Notes: generated by a model not told the origin, from the sequence alone. Positions 34,777-44,138 are shown, numbered from the stretch's first letter. The stretch: DNA of 64,000 nt from G963662675 sp963676845 (GCA_963676845.2 CAXXKK010000027.1:1-64000), one strand, 5' to 3'. Numbers and translations are program-made.

Positions 34777-36078
34777 ATGGATTATCAAGGCAAAAAAGCA
34801 GCATTTTTCACATTGGGTTGTAAACTCAATTTTTCGGAAACATCAACCATAGCCCGTCATTTTGAGGTAAAAGGCTTCGAACGCGTTGACTTTAAAGAGC
34901 AAGCTGATGTATATATAATCAACTCCTGCTCTGTAACTGCCGAAAGTGATAAAAAAAGTCGTAACATCATTCGCTCTGCCATCCGACGTAATCCAAATGC
35001 AGTTGTTGTTGTGACAGGCTGCTATGCCCAACTTCAGACTGATGTAATCAAGGAAATTGAAGGGGTTGATTACATACTTTGCACCAATGCAAAATTCCGC
35101 ATGACTGATTTTATGGATGGTCTGACAAAAAACGAAGAACCTATTGTTTTACGTCAATCTCAACAAAAAAACAGGGCCTTTTACCATGCTGAATCCTGGG
35201 GCGACCGTACCCGCAGCTTTCTGAAAGTACAAGATGGCTGTGACTATTTTTGTACTTACTGCACTATTCCTTTTGCCCGGGGCAGAAGCAGAAATGATAC
35301 TATTGAAAATACCGTTGCTCATGCCAAGGAAACCGTTGCTCAGGGCATAAAAGAAATCATCCTCACAGGTGTTAATATTGGTGACTTTGGGAAAAGTACC
35401 GACGAGAATTTCATTGATCTGCTAAAAGAGTTAGATGAAGTGGAAGGATTGGAACGAATTCGGATTTCATCCGTTGAGCCAAACCTGCTAACCAATGAAA
35501 TTATTGATTTTGTGGCGGTCTCAAAACGGATTATGCCTCATTTCCATCTCCCACTGCAATCAGGGTCAAACGATGTTTTACAGCTCATGCAACGTAAGTA
35601 CAAACGGGAACTTTTTGCAGAGCGGGTTCACAAAATAAAATCGGTAATGCCACACGCCTTTATTGGAGTTGATATTATCGCAGGAACAAATGGCGAAACA
35701 GAGGAATTCTTCCTCGACAGTTACAACTTTGTAAAAAAACTGGAAGTTTCGCAGCTACATGCTTTCCCCTACTCCGAGCGCCCCGGCACAAAAGCCTTGA
35801 AAATAAAACCTGTTGTTGATGTTAATGAACGCAAGCAACGCACACAACAACTGATAATACTCTCCGAAAAAAAATTGCGACAATTCTATGAAGCCCATAC
35901 CGGCAAAACTTATTCTGTCCTTTGGGAAGAAGAATCACATGGAGGAAGAATTAAAGGTTTCACTGAGAATTACATCCGAGTTGAAACAGACTACAAACAA
36001 GAGTTAGTTAACAATCTCTCAAATGTGAAACTTCTGAAAATTAACAATGAAGGTAATTTTGAAGTTGATCTGTGTTAG
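34777..36078 (+). CDS. mtaB: tRNA t6A37 methylthiotransferase (MtaB-like radical SAM)
   Basis: Adds a methylthio group to adenosine 37 of ANN-decoding tRNAs. 433 residues. An N-terminal UPF0004 domain binds the auxiliary cluster (cysteines in FTLGCKLNFSET, INSCSVTAESDKKSRN and VVTGCYAQL). A radical-SAM domain follows, with CxxxCxxC in GCDYFCTYCTIPFARGRSR, and a C-terminal TRAM-like tail. The VTAESDKKSRN and VTGCYAQ variants fit MtaB better than MiaB or RimO. Monocistronic. Confidence 0.88.
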   Translation: MDYQGKKAAFFTLGCKLNFSETSTIARHFEVKGFERVDFKEQADVYIINSCSVTAESDKKSRNIIRSAIRRNPNAVVVVTGCYAQLQTDVIKEIEGVDYILCTNAKFRMTDFMDGLTKNEEPIVLRQSQQKNRAFYHAESWGDRTRSFLKVQDGCDYFCTYCTIPFARGRSRNDTIENTVAHAKETVAQGIKEIILTGVNIGDFGKSTDENFIDLLKELDEVEGLERIRISSVEPNLLTNEIIDFVAVSKRIMPHFHLPLQSGSNDVLQLMQRKYKRELFAERVHKIKSVMPHAFIGVDIIAGTNGETEEFFLDSYNFVKKLEVSQLHAFPYSERPGTKALKIKPVVDVNERKQRTQQLIILSEKKLRQFYEAHTGKTYSVLWEEESHGGRIKGFTENYIRVETDYKQELVNNLSNVKLLKINNEGNFEVDLC

Positions 36079-36157
36079 CAATCTTGCGAATCTTGGTCAT
36101 TTTTGTACTTAAAAGTACAACCCTCATATCAATACTAACCTTCTTCTACACTTTATA

Positions 36158-37522
36158 TTATCTTTTTGAATTCGATTCTTTGTAAGGTTTATATAATGGT
36201 TTATGGTCAATATCCGGCCCATCAGAATCAAACATGATTGCTATACGGGACACCAAAGCTGCAAGCATTACATAACCTGCTATTATTTGCATGGCAACCG
36301 TAACATGCCCTAATAAACTGGAAGGAGAAGCATTCATGGATCCAAAACCTAATGTAATCATAGTTACGAATGTAAACGATACTGTATGAAATGCTTTTAC
36401 TACCGGATCATCACTATCCATATTCGTTACTATTTCAGGATTAAACCAGTATATCATCCCAAATATCAAGGTAAGGATTGAGAATATGTATATAATTCTT
36501 CTTGTAGAACGCCCGTAATCTGATATTTTCCAAAACAGATGAATAAACAAATTCTTATATATCCTATTAAAAAGACTCCCTGTTTTATACCACTCTTCCC
36601 ATCTTTCCCTCCTGATATTATATTTCAATGTATCTAAAAGTCCCGATCTTAACCTCGCTGAGCTTAATCCGACACTTGTAAACAAAGTACGTCTATCAAT
36701 ATCTATTGTGTCAATCAATGTTTCTCCATCTACAATTGCAAAAGAAAAGTCTGTACTTTCTATTTTTGCATGATGTAAGTCGCATCCCTCAATATTCACA
36801 TATTTGGCACATACCCCTCTTAAGTTAGCCTCTATCATCCTGCTTTTTGTGAATTTGCCTGAAAGTCGTGCTCCCCTCATATCAGACCGTGAGAAATCAG
36901 AATTTCTTGCAGAAGTAACCTTAATAAATGCCTTCCTAAAATCGACATCACGAAAAGCAGTATTATCAACACAAACTAAAGACAAAAAAGAAAAGCTAAA
37001 TTTAGCATGGCAAAAATCTATATTGCTGAGATTAACTTTTTCAAAATCTTTATTACTTAAATTTGCTCCTTGTAAAAATATTTTTTCGTAGCTATTCTGC
37101 TCTCGCCACTTATTCCAGTCACTAAAATCCCCACTATCACTACAACGAACCAACAGATTATATGCTTCCTCATTAAGGAGAGTATTGACAACCTCTTTTT
37201 TTACCGGCAAAAGTTTTTTATCAGAACGTTCTGACAAATCGACATCAATAAAAAAATTTCGGGATCCAAAAGAATTGGGTATACTCTTGCTTTTGGGTTT
37301 TAACTCCTCCATTTTTTCAACCCAATTCCCATCTATACGATATTTATACTGAAATGTACCCGAGCGCTTAAAAGTAACTTTACGCTCATAAACCCCTGCT
37401 CCTTTATACTGAAGCTTCAACGGAGCTTCTAACCAATTTGTAAAATCTCCGGCAACCTCAACGATTGAACCTTCGGGAGCTTCTATAGAAAACAAGATTT
37501 TTGTACACTTAAATATTCTCAT
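36158..37522 (-). CDS. Potassium-channel-like protein with AMPK/CBM48 and pentapeptide-repeat domains
   Basis: 454 residues in three parts. 8-70: an early-set sandwich like the AMPK glycogen-binding/CBM48 domain (EVAGDFTNW, then FQYKYRIDGNWV). About 145-265: pentapeptide repeats (ANLSNKDFEKVNLSN, DFSRSDMRGARLSG, EANLRG), forming a right-handed beta helix. 341-430: two membrane helices around a pore loop with TLGFGS at 390-395, a K-channel-like selectivity filter, followed by a short tail. Pentapeptide plus channel fusions are known; the extra CBM48-like domain is what stands out. It may gate on a ligand bound outside the membrane, which is inference. Confidence 0.82.
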   Translation of the reverse strand: MRIFKCTKILFSIEAPEGSIVEVAGDFTNWLEAPLKLQYKGAGVYERKVTFKRSGTFQYKYRIDGNWVEKMEELKPKSKSIPNSFGSRNFFIDVDLSERSDKKLLPVKKEVVNTLLNEEAYNLLVRCSDSGDFSDWNKWREQNSYEKIFLQGANLSNKDFEKVNLSNIDFCHAKFSFSFLSLVCVDNTAFRDVDFRKAFIKVTSARNSDFSRSDMRGARLSGKFTKSRMIEANLRGVCAKYVNIEGCDLHHAKIESTDFSFAIVDGETLIDTIDIDRRTLFTSVGLSSARLRSGLLDTLKYNIRRERWEEWYKTGSLFNRIYKNLFIHLFWKISDYGRSTRRIIYIFSILTLIFGMIYWFNPEIVTNMDSDDPVVKAFHTVSFTFVTMITLGFGSMNASPSSLLGHVTVAMQIIAGYVMLAALVSRIAIMFDSDGPDIDHKPLYKPYKESNSKR

Positions 37523-37688
37523 TGGTTTTTATTTTGGTTATCGTGTCTTAGGTACAGTAAATTATAAGCTGTTAATGCAAATTTGCGTATAAATTTCCAT
37601 TTGTAAGACAAAGATAATCGAGACAAAAATTCAAAGGTCGGGCCTCCCCTCACTACAATAATATATACGGTGTTTAGTCTGTAATTTA

Positions 37689-38393
37689 TTAGTAAGTTAT
37701 GTATACTAATCGTCGATATTCTTCCACTTTTATTATTTCAGTATTTGGGTATTGTTCTATATAGTATGCTGTTAGGTCTCTTGTTAATATCATCCTATTT
37801 AGTCCACCGTCAATTTCATATGATTCATTTTTATCATCATAACTCAACGTCAGAATTAAATCTTTTACGAAATAACTTCCATTTTCAGTAACAGAGCCAT
37901 CCTCTGACCGATAAGAAAAATCAGAAACGCCAAAATTATACATCGCCCTGGATCTTTTTTCCGCCTCTGTCCATAATTCTGATTTTATTTGTTCTGTTAT
38001 CTCATCATTAACAGATTCAACATAAATAAATTCAACACCTACAGGAAATTCTTCTATCCATCCTCCAAGTTTTGGGCCTTCTGCTGAGACATTAATTTCA
38101 GAAGTATTGTTTAGTTGATCATTTACTGTTAGAATTGCATTTCCCATTTCGGAAGTTTGAATAATTATATTTTTCCCTTCAATGGTTGCAGTTGCAACAG
38201 CATTATTATCTGTTGTTACAAAATATTCATTGTTGCCTGATACAATTGAAATAGTATCCCTGGCACCTGCAATTAGTTTTATGGAATTTTCACTTAAAAC
38301 AATTGAGGTATCATTTTTTTCATCCGAACACGATGCAAGAAAAAAAACGATTAATCCGATTGTTGTTATTGATAATAATACTTTGTTACTCAT
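37689..38393 (-). CDS. Lipoprotein with BIG2-like domain
   Basis: 234 residues from the ATG at 38393; the frame extends 21 nt upstream. A lipobox is seen in GLIVFFLASCSDEKN. Residues about 25-105 look like a bacterial Ig-like (BIG2) domain: LSENSIKLIAGARDTISIVS, then VATATIEGKNIIIQ. The remaining half is not recognised. Likely an outer-membrane-attached lipoprotein. First minus-strand member of the cassette-like block and flanked by a palindromic spacer. Confidence 0.75.
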   Translation of the reverse strand: MSNKVLLSITTIGLIVFFLASCSDEKNDTSIVLSENSIKLIAGARDTISIVSGNNEYFVTTDNNAVATATIEGKNIIIQTSEMGNAILTVNDQLNNTSEINVSAEGPKLGGWIEEFPVGVEFIYVESVNDEITEQIKSELWTEAEKRSRAMYNFGVSDFSYRSEDGSVTENGSYFVKDLILTLSYDDKNESYEIDGGLNRMILTRDLTAYYIEQYPNTEIIKVEEYRRLVYITY

Positions 38394-38442
38394 ATCTTTA
38401 AAATTTATTGGCACTCTGTTTTCTTATGCTTTACCTAAACTT

Positions 38443-38500
38443 GAACTGTATTAGGAGTGGCAGGGGGCACCAGGCAACCTGGCCACTGTTAATACAAAAT
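38443..38500. repeat. attC-like imperfect palindrome 1
   Basis: CTGTATTAGGAGTGGC (38446-38461) pairs with GCCACTGTTAATACAA (38482-38497) with two mismatches; the loop is about 20 nt. It lies between two minus-strand genes. Confidence 0.5.
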
Positions 38501-38515
38501 TTTAGCACGCAATTA

Positions 38516-39163
38516 TTACTCTAACATTATTCCTACAGAAATTTTAAAGACTCTGTTCTTCATAAAGTTATCACTATCTCCTCCCGGTATAATATTTGCT
38601 AAACCTAAATCATATTCCACTCCAAACAAGAATTCATTAACTTCAACACCAGCTCCTAATGAAAGTCCAAAATCCATTGTTTTAATATCGTCTGTATCAC
38701 TATTCCCAATCTTATTATCATATTCGCTCATCCCCATCAAATCTTTATAATCTCCGGTATATTTATCTTTAGAACTTAATGCAACCCCTACATAAGGTCC
38801 GAACAAACCATAAACTCCAAAATCACGAAAGTCGTAACTAGCTTTTAAGTTTATCGGAATACTAAGATATGAAGTAGTAGTAACAGCTTTTCCACTAGCT
38901 CCCCCCAATATGCTGGCTTTTGATTTCAATCCTTTTGTTTCAAACATTAATCCGGTTTCAAGGTCAATTATTTCGGTGAGAGAATAATCCACAACTGCAC
39001 CTATGTGAAATCCTGGTTTTACATCTGTTATATCAATTCCTATTCCTTCTGATTTTATAGAAACATCCGCCAAACTTAATCCTCCCTTTATCCCAAATCT
39101 GGTTTGTGAGAATGAACTCAAGCTTAATGATAAAACGATACCTAATAAAATAATTTTCTTCAT
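38516..39163 (-). CDS. Outer-membrane beta-barrel protein (PorT/OmpW-like)
   Basis: 215 residues from the ATG at 39163, where a clean signal peptide starts (MKKIILLGIVLSLSLSSFSQ). The frame is open 81 nt further upstream, but that stretch is basic and not a leader. The body has alternating strands (TRFGIKGGLSLADV, then PGFHIGAVVDYSL, LETGLMFETKGLK and a final VFKISVGIML) typical of small 8-stranded porin-family barrels common in Bacteroidetes. Function unknown. Confidence 0.82.
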   Translation of the reverse strand: MKKIILLGIVLSLSLSSFSQTRFGIKGGLSLADVSIKSEGIGIDITDVKPGFHIGAVVDYSLTEIIDLETGLMFETKGLKSKASILGGASGKAVTTTSYLSIPINLKASYDFRDFGVYGLFGPYVGVALSSKDKYTGDYKDLMGMSEYDNKIGNSDTDDIKTMDFGLSLGAGVEVNEFLFGVEYDLGLANIIPGGDSDNFMKNRVFKISVGIMLE

Positions 39164-39347
39164 TTCTAATTTCGTTAAATTTTGCCTACTCTTAACGATT
39201 TTCAGCTTACTCGCATTGATTATTTTTCTCATCTTTTTTCTCATTTCTAAGTCTCATCATTTATTGATCAGGCAATGCAAAGCCTCTCTGGAATGGACGG
39301 CAGTAATACCATCTTAATTACAGCACATAACACTTAATCACCTAATT

Positions 39348-39437
39348 GCTAACTCTTAATGCAAATATCGGCACAAGATTCGACTTGTAAATCCAAACTA
39401 ATTCACCCATGTCTTATACCAAATGTTGCAGGTTAGC
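39348..39437. repeat. attC-like imperfect palindrome 2
   Basis: Left arm 39348-39378 (GCTAACTCTTAATGC and following) pairs with right arm 39412-39437 (TCTTATACCAAATGTTGC, then AGGTTAGC). Outer ends are GCTAAC and GTTAGC, like integron core sites. It lies directly after the stop of the 39441-40271 gene. Confidence 0.55.
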
Positions 39438-39440
39438 TCT

Positions 39441-40271
39441 TTATTCTTCGTCCACATTTATTAGTTCAAAAACCAATTTCTCTTTTTCATAGTTCTGATA
39501 TTCCATTTTAACAAAACCATATTCCTCATTGAATAAAGTAGTTAGCTTTGATTTCCCAGACGAACATCTTGAAGTACTTTTAACAATCCAACAGTCAAGT
39601 TCTAAATCTCCCAGAAGGTAAGCTGCCTGACCTGTTATTTTGTATTTACATTTTACCGTTTGTCCATCCCATTCTCCCCAACCGTTAATTCCTGTAACAG
39701 AATTGTCCCATTTTGTTCCTTTCTGCAATGGGAAATAAACATCGGGGAAAGGCGCAACCTCTGTAAATTTGTATTGATTTGATTGTATTGGATGCATCCA
39801 TACATTTTCAACATTCTCAATAACACCCTGCCCATTCTTGCCCGTCCAATATTGACGTTCCTTATTAACAAAATGGTTACTTAACTTTACAGAATCAGCT
39901 TGGTAATTTGGAAAGACATAATAAACTAAATCTTGTTTTTCTGAGTCTGCATCTGGCCTTCTAAGTCCAGTTGTTTCCATATTTACGTAGCTATTGGATA
40001 GAGTGTCGTTATTTGAACTCAAATAAATTGCTTTGTAATGATAGTTTTTTCCTTCTTTAAAGATTATTCTTTTTTTAGGAACCTTTCTTTCGTAAGATTC
40101 AATCCAGCTGGAATCACCCTTTGAAATTATTACTTGATGTTTATACAAATCGAATAGGGTATCTTTTTTAATTTCTGTAGTTTCTCCGGGAATAAAATTT
40201 TGAGAGTAAACTTTACTTTGAATGCCAATCAGTACAATTGTAGCAATAATTAAAATCTGTTTATACTTCAT
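39441..40271 (-). CDS. Secreted protein of unknown function
   Basis: 276 residues. A signal peptide (MKYKQILIIATIVLIGIQSKVYSQ) is visible. The mature part is rich in aromatic and charged residues with probable beta strands (YHYKAIYLSSNNDTL, KLTTLFNEEYGFVKMEY) and two late cysteines (LDCWIVKSTSRCSSGKS) that could form a disulphide. No family recognised. It ends inside or next to a palindromic spacer, like other genes of the block. Confidence 0.65.
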   Translation of the reverse strand: MKYKQILIIATIVLIGIQSKVYSQNFIPGETTEIKKDTLFDLYKHQVIISKGDSSWIESYERKVPKKRIIFKEGKNYHYKAIYLSSNNDTLSNSYVNMETTGLRRPDADSEKQDLVYYVFPNYQADSVKLSNHFVNKERQYWTGKNGQGVIENVENVWMHPIQSNQYKFTEVAPFPDVYFPLQKGTKWDNSVTGINGWGEWDGQTVKCKYKITGQAAYLLGDLELDCWIVKSTSRCSSGKSKLTTLFNEEYGFVKMEYQNYEKEKLVFELINVDEE

Positions 40272-40345
40272 ATTTCGTAATTTCTTGTCTGTTTCAAATC
40301 TTACTTTCTCCCCTATGCAACAAATATATTATCATGCATAAGCTT

Positions 40346-40648
40346 CTATTTTGCAAACACCTCACAATGAATTACTTTTTCTTCGAACTCAAGTAAGAAT
40401 TTTTTATCTTCCGGATAATATTTCGCTTTTTCAAAATCCTTTCCTGCAAAGTTTTTTATCATTTCTAAATTTTCCCAGAATGTAATAAGCGTAAAATGTG
40501 CAATGTCTTTTTCTATTCGTCTCAAAAAAGTTAAATCAACAAATCCTTTTGTGTTTTTATAGTCTGGAATTGCCAAAGATTTCATTAGCTCTGTGTATTC
40601 TTCATAATCCTTTGCTTTTGTCTTTCCGTGCCATATTCTTGCAATCAT
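40346..40648 (-). CDS. ABM-domain (antibiotic biosynthesis monooxygenase-like) protein
   Basis: 100 residues, a dimeric alpha/beta ferredoxin-like barrel: MIARIWHGKTKAKDYEEYTELM, GFVDLTFLRR, and ITFWENLEMIKNFAGKD. The family contains small cofactor-free oxygenases and heme-degrading or detoxifying proteins. Substrate unknown. Only 14 nt separate it from the acetyltransferase upstream, so both may be one cassette. Confidence 0.78.
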   Translation of the reverse strand: MIARIWHGKTKAKDYEEYTELMKSLAIPDYKNTKGFVDLTFLRRIEKDIAHFTLITFWENLEMIKNFAGKDFEKAKYYPEDKKFLLEFEEKVIHCEVFAK

Positions 40649-40662
40649 AAATTCATCTATTT

Positions 40663-41070
40663 TTAATGTTCATTTCCCTGATAAATCCACATCGGTTCAG
40701 TTTTACCTGCTCTCACAAATCCTGCTTTTTTATAAAAATCAAAAGCCTCTATATCGGCTGTTAACATTTGCATATGAAAGTCTTTGTACTTTTTGATCAT
40801 TCTATCCATAATTAAATTCCCGATTCCCTTAGCTTGAAATTCTGGAAGTACTAATAAATGAGGATAATAGACAACTAGATACCCATCAGAAATTGAGTTT
40901 CCAAGTCCAACTAATTTGTCTCCGCTCCAGGCTGTAATTAAGGAATGAGAATTAATAAGTGCATTGTATAGTTTTTCAGGTTTATCCGCAGCACTCCATT
41001 TGTTAGATTTATATAAATCTATTATTTGCTTTAATTCAATCTCTCGTGTTTCTTTTATTTTGATGTCCAT
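40663..41070 (-). CDS. GNAT-family N-acetyltransferase
   Basis: 135 residues. The acetyl-CoA motif is LLVLPEFQAKGIGNLIMDRM, preceded by LVGLGNSISDGYLVVYYPH and followed by EAFDFYKKAGFVRAGKTEPMW. A compact single-domain enzyme; substrate unknown. It is a frequent type of integron-cassette gene. Upstream of it is a strong palindromic spacer. Confidence 0.86.
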   Translation of the reverse strand: MDIKIKETREIELKQIIDLYKSNKWSAADKPEKLYNALINSHSLITAWSGDKLVGLGNSISDGYLVVYYPHLLVLPEFQAKGIGNLIMDRMIKKYKDFHMQMLTADIEAFDFYKKAGFVRAGKTEPMWIYQGNEH

Positions 41071-41096
41071 TATCTGTTGTCTCTTTTAAGCTTACA

Positions 41097-41180
41097 CATA
41101 ACGAACTGCTAAGAAAAATTGAATGAGTGGTCGCAAGTTGCCTGTCAAACTGTTACTCAGTTTGAGCGAGCTGCAAACTT
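41097..41180. repeat. attC-like imperfect palindrome 3
   Basis: AAGTTGCCTGTCAAACTG (41135-41152) pairs with CAGTTTGAGCGAGCTGC and AAACTT (41158-41180), with a bulge. ATAACGAACTGC lies just to the left and reads GCAGTTCGTTAT on the gene strand. It is in the spacer between the carboxylesterase and the acetyltransferase. Confidence 0.6.
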
Positions 41181-41204
41181 TGATATTTAGTACTTCGCCT
41201 GCCC

Positions 41205-42587
41205 TTACTTTTCTCTATTAGCAATTGTTATTTTCTTATATTTCAATACATTTTTAATTTCGCCTTTGTTATCTAAACTGCCTTTTTTCGCAAAATCCGT
41301 CCAAAGCTTGCGAACTTCCTTCCCTTTCATTTCAATTTCTTCAGCTTTAATCCCTTGCACTATTTTTCTATTTGCCCACATTGTGCTCCTTCCGAAAAGC
41401 AGAGGAATATCAACGGTATGAGCAGCTCCATATTCATTTACTTTTGAACCCCAGGAAATTTCATATTGATATACATTGTTAGTAGAAGTATCACAATTTT
41501 TTGTGAATCTTTTGCATTCTTTTGTATAGATTAACCAAGTCGTAATATTTACAAAGACAATCCGAAACAACCTCCCTAAAATCGGCATTTGAAATATTTT
41601 CTTTGCTTTTGGAAATTGTGGAATATATAATGCTGTTTCACTTTTTGTATATCCGGCTAATATATTAATGCTATTTGCCCTTCTTTTCCAAACATCATAA
41701 ACGTCGGTTTCTTCCGGAAAAGGATATGCACCATATTGAACACCAAATGGCATTCCTGCTTTCAAACCATGACCTTTAGCAGCAGCAATCACATCTAATT
41801 GTTTTGATAATATTTCATCTTTCGAAGCATTTCTCACTAGCGACTTAGCTTCTGAAATCATATCATTAATCATTTGTGTTTTATTAAAAAGCAGTCCAAA
41901 AGGAGCACTCTGCACAATTACATTCTGAAATAGGTTTTCAGCTTCTTTAACGAGCATCATTTGAGCCACAGCATCTCCTCCAGCTGATTGTCCGAAAAGA
42001 GTTACATTATTTGGATTCCCTCCAAACGATTCGATATTTCTATTTATCCAATGCAACGCTTCAGTTATATCTAAATATCCCAGATTGGGTGGAATGTTAT
42101 TGTAGTTTCCTAAAAAACCAAACAATCCCAATCGGTAGTTAACAGCAACAACAATAACATTCTGTTCTTCAACCATTGAATCAGGATCGAACACATACGA
42201 ATCTCCAGCTCCTGCGATATAACTTCCTCCATGAATCCAAACCATTACAGGAAGATTTTCCGTCTCATTATTTGGACGAGTTATGGAAAGATTAAGACAA
42301 TCCTCTGATTGTTCAAGGTTCTTCAATATATTTTCATCGACAATATTACTAAAGGCAATGTCTTTATTTTGAGGGCAAGCAGGAGAATGTACGGCTGCTT
42401 CAACAAGTTCTGAATATTTTTCTATTGTTTCAGGTTTTTCAAAACGCCGGGCTGTAGCATATGGAATACAAGAAGCTTTTATTACAGTTAAATCTTTTTT
42501 AGCTGCTATTTGTCCTAATGGAGTTTGAAAAACTATTTTATTTGATGTTGATTCACTTTTTATCATAAAATTATATTTGCGATTCAA
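41205..42587 (-). CDS. Carboxylesterase type B
   Basis: 460 residues, alpha/beta hydrolase. Seen: early cysteine-rich block with AVHSPACPQ and EDCLNLSI, oxyanion loop VMVWIHGGSYIAGAGDS, VVAVNYRLGLFGFLG, and the nucleophile elbow FGQSAGGDAV (Ser in GQSAG). The catalytic His probably lies in AAHTVDIPLLFG. No signal peptide is evident, so it may act in the cytoplasm. It hydrolyses carboxylic esters; the natural substrate is unknown. Confidence 0.9.
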   Translation of the reverse strand: MNRKYNFMIKSESTSNKIVFQTPLGQIAAKKDLTVIKASCIPYATARRFEKPETIEKYSELVEAAVHSPACPQNKDIAFSNIVDENILKNLEQSEDCLNLSITRPNNETENLPVMVWIHGGSYIAGAGDSYVFDPDSMVEEQNVIVVAVNYRLGLFGFLGNYNNIPPNLGYLDITEALHWINRNIESFGGNPNNVTLFGQSAGGDAVAQMMLVKEAENLFQNVIVQSAPFGLLFNKTQMINDMISEAKSLVRNASKDEILSKQLDVIAAAKGHGLKAGMPFGVQYGAYPFPEETDVYDVWKRRANSINILAGYTKSETALYIPQFPKAKKIFQMPILGRLFRIVFVNITTWLIYTKECKRFTKNCDTSTNNVYQYEISWGSKVNEYGAAHTVDIPLLFGRSTMWANRKIVQGIKAEEIEMKGKEVRKLWTDFAKKGSLDNKGEIKNVLKYKKITIANREK

Positions 42588-42772
42588 TGCTTTTCCAATA
42601 ACTGCTAAAGGTAAATTTACATGATACGTAAGGCATTAAAAGCATATTCCTGTCAAATTGCCAAATAGCCACAATACAAAAGCTTCAATTACAGTATTCC
42701 TAACCTATGCACCATACAAAATATTGTGTTTAGTTTTCACATTTTCTTTCCGTATGCTTTCAATCTTTAATT

Positions 42773-43552
42773 CTATATATTCATTAGTTTTCCACTACTC
42801 AATATTTTTTCAAATTCAGATACGAAACGAGCTGCGGGTGCTCCATCAACAATTTCGTGGTCAAAAGATAGTGTTACATTCAACATTTCTCTTTGTTTTA
42901 ATTTTGAGTCACTATCAATGTAATTCTCTGAGTAAATATTCCCAATAACCAAAAATACCGTTGCTGTTCCGTGTGGAATAAACCAAGATGGAGAGCTGGA
43001 AAACATGCCCGGAGAGGAAACTGCTATTTTCCCATATTTATTTGTCATTCTAATACTTCTGTCAGCAATTTTAATGAACAAGCGAAACAAAAAACCTGGA
43101 ATGAGATTTATCCAGGTTGTATTTGACAGAGCTCCAATTTTGTTTTGTTGATTCTTTTGTGCAGAACGAATTTCCTCATGAATCTCCAGAATATCTTTCG
43201 TATCAGTTTTTCTAATGCATATTGGTTCCGGAACATTAACACCATCAATTTCCCGTTCAACCATTAGGCTTATATTAATATCTTCTAAGATAATCAGTTT
43301 ATTCCCTCTAATAAATGAATTCATTTCAGGAAAAATTTTTATTACCTCAGCCAAACAACGAAGAATATAAGCATTAAATGAAATCTTTTTGTTGGTATCT
43401 TGATATATTTTATTCCTTATTTCACGTGGGTTGGTAATATCAATCTTGGTAAGGCAATGTATTGCATTTTTTTTATTGCTATCTACTGATGCAATTACCA
43501 TTTTTCGTGTAATACTTAATGGTATTTTTTTATGTTTTATTTTATTTTTCAT
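42773..43552 (-). CDS. Stand-alone 2-oxoacid dehydrogenase acyltransferase (CAT-fold) domain
   Basis: 259 residues, a catalytic E2/chloramphenicol-acetyltransferase fold without lipoyl or subunit-binding domains. Seen: PLSITRKMVIASVDSNKKNA, MNSFIRGNKL, and the catalytic HxxxDG motif in LSFDHEIVDGAPAARF. It probably transfers an acyl group from CoA to an unknown acceptor. Missing carrier domains mean it is not a normal dehydrogenase core. It begins just after a palindromic spacer. Confidence 0.8.
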   Translation of the reverse strand: MKNKIKHKKIPLSITRKMVIASVDSNKKNAIHCLTKIDITNPREIRNKIYQDTNKKISFNAYILRCLAEVIKIFPEMNSFIRGNKLIILEDINISLMVEREIDGVNVPEPICIRKTDTKDILEIHEEIRSAQKNQQNKIGALSNTTWINLIPGFLFRLFIKIADRSIRMTNKYGKIAVSSPGMFSSSPSWFIPHGTATVFLVIGNIYSENYIDSDSKLKQREMLNVTLSFDHEIVDGAPAARFVSEFEKILSSGKLMNI

Positions 43553-43585
43553 TATCAGATAGCTGTCTCCGTTTTGCTTGTCCCT

Positions 43586-43671
43586 AACGGAAATTATCTT
43601 GATTAGTGGCAGAGCACACAGGAATTCTCTGTAAATCCGTGATATTTAACACATCGCTTGCCATTAGTTAT
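43586..43671. repeat. attC-like imperfect palindrome 4, containing a stop codon
   Basis: TTGATTAGTGGCAGAGC (43599-43615) pairs with GCTTGCCATTAGTTAT (43656-43671). The stop of the Imm63-like gene (43664-43666) lies inside the right arm, as is usual for cassette genes ending within their attC. CCTAACGG is at the other end. Confidence 0.6.
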
Positions 43672-44116
43672 ACAAAGTGTTATGTGAAGGTTTTTTATTT
43701 TCACTATCCTTTTCAAACGGATGAAATTTTAGAATTTGCAAATGTTTCTCATGCTCTTTTTTACTCCAATTTTCATTTAGAACCGAAAGAAGTTCTATCT
43801 GCTTGTCAAATGCTATTCTTCTAAAATCTTTTTCCTCAATTCTATTTTTTAGTTCATATTCAAATGCCATTAATGAAGTAATGCTTGAAAAAATCCAGTA
43901 TAAAAGTTCATCTATATTTTCAGTTGTTTTCCTTTCGAATTCCTTTCCTCTTTCAATAAGCACATAATGAAAGTTACCATTTTTATCAATTTCAATAAGT
44001 GGAGATTGTTCTCCATTTGAATATTTGTAGTATGGTAATAAATTGTCAGGTACGTTTATTTTACTTGCCAATTCTTTTACTTTTTTTCTAATATGTCGAT
44101 GCCTGATTTTTGACAT
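43664..44116 (-). CDS. Imm63-like immunity protein
   Basis: 150 residues. The pattern FHYVLIERGKEFERKTTENI, then ELLYWIFSSITSLMAFEYEL and EEKDFRRIAFDKQIELLSVL matches my recollection of the Imm63 family, immunity proteins associated with polymorphic toxins. No toxin gene is adjacent; the neighbours are a CAT-fold enzyme and a Fic protein. The C-terminus (HNTLYN) is encoded by the palindrome. It may be an orphan immunity cassette. Confidence 0.68.
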   Translation of the reverse strand: MSKIRHRHIRKKVKELASKINVPDNLLPYYKYSNGEQSPLIEIDKNGNFHYVLIERGKEFERKTTENIDELLYWIFSSITSLMAFEYELKNRIEEKDFRRIAFDKQIELLSVLNENWSKKEHEKHLQILKFHPFEKDSENKKPSHNTLYN

Positions 44117-44138
44117 TCGTATGGTTTTTTAAAATAAC

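Noticed and set aside
34777..36078. MiaB or RimO
   Set aside because: The Cys motifs and VTAESDKKSRN/VTGCYAQ pattern fit MtaB better; no RimO-specific features seen.
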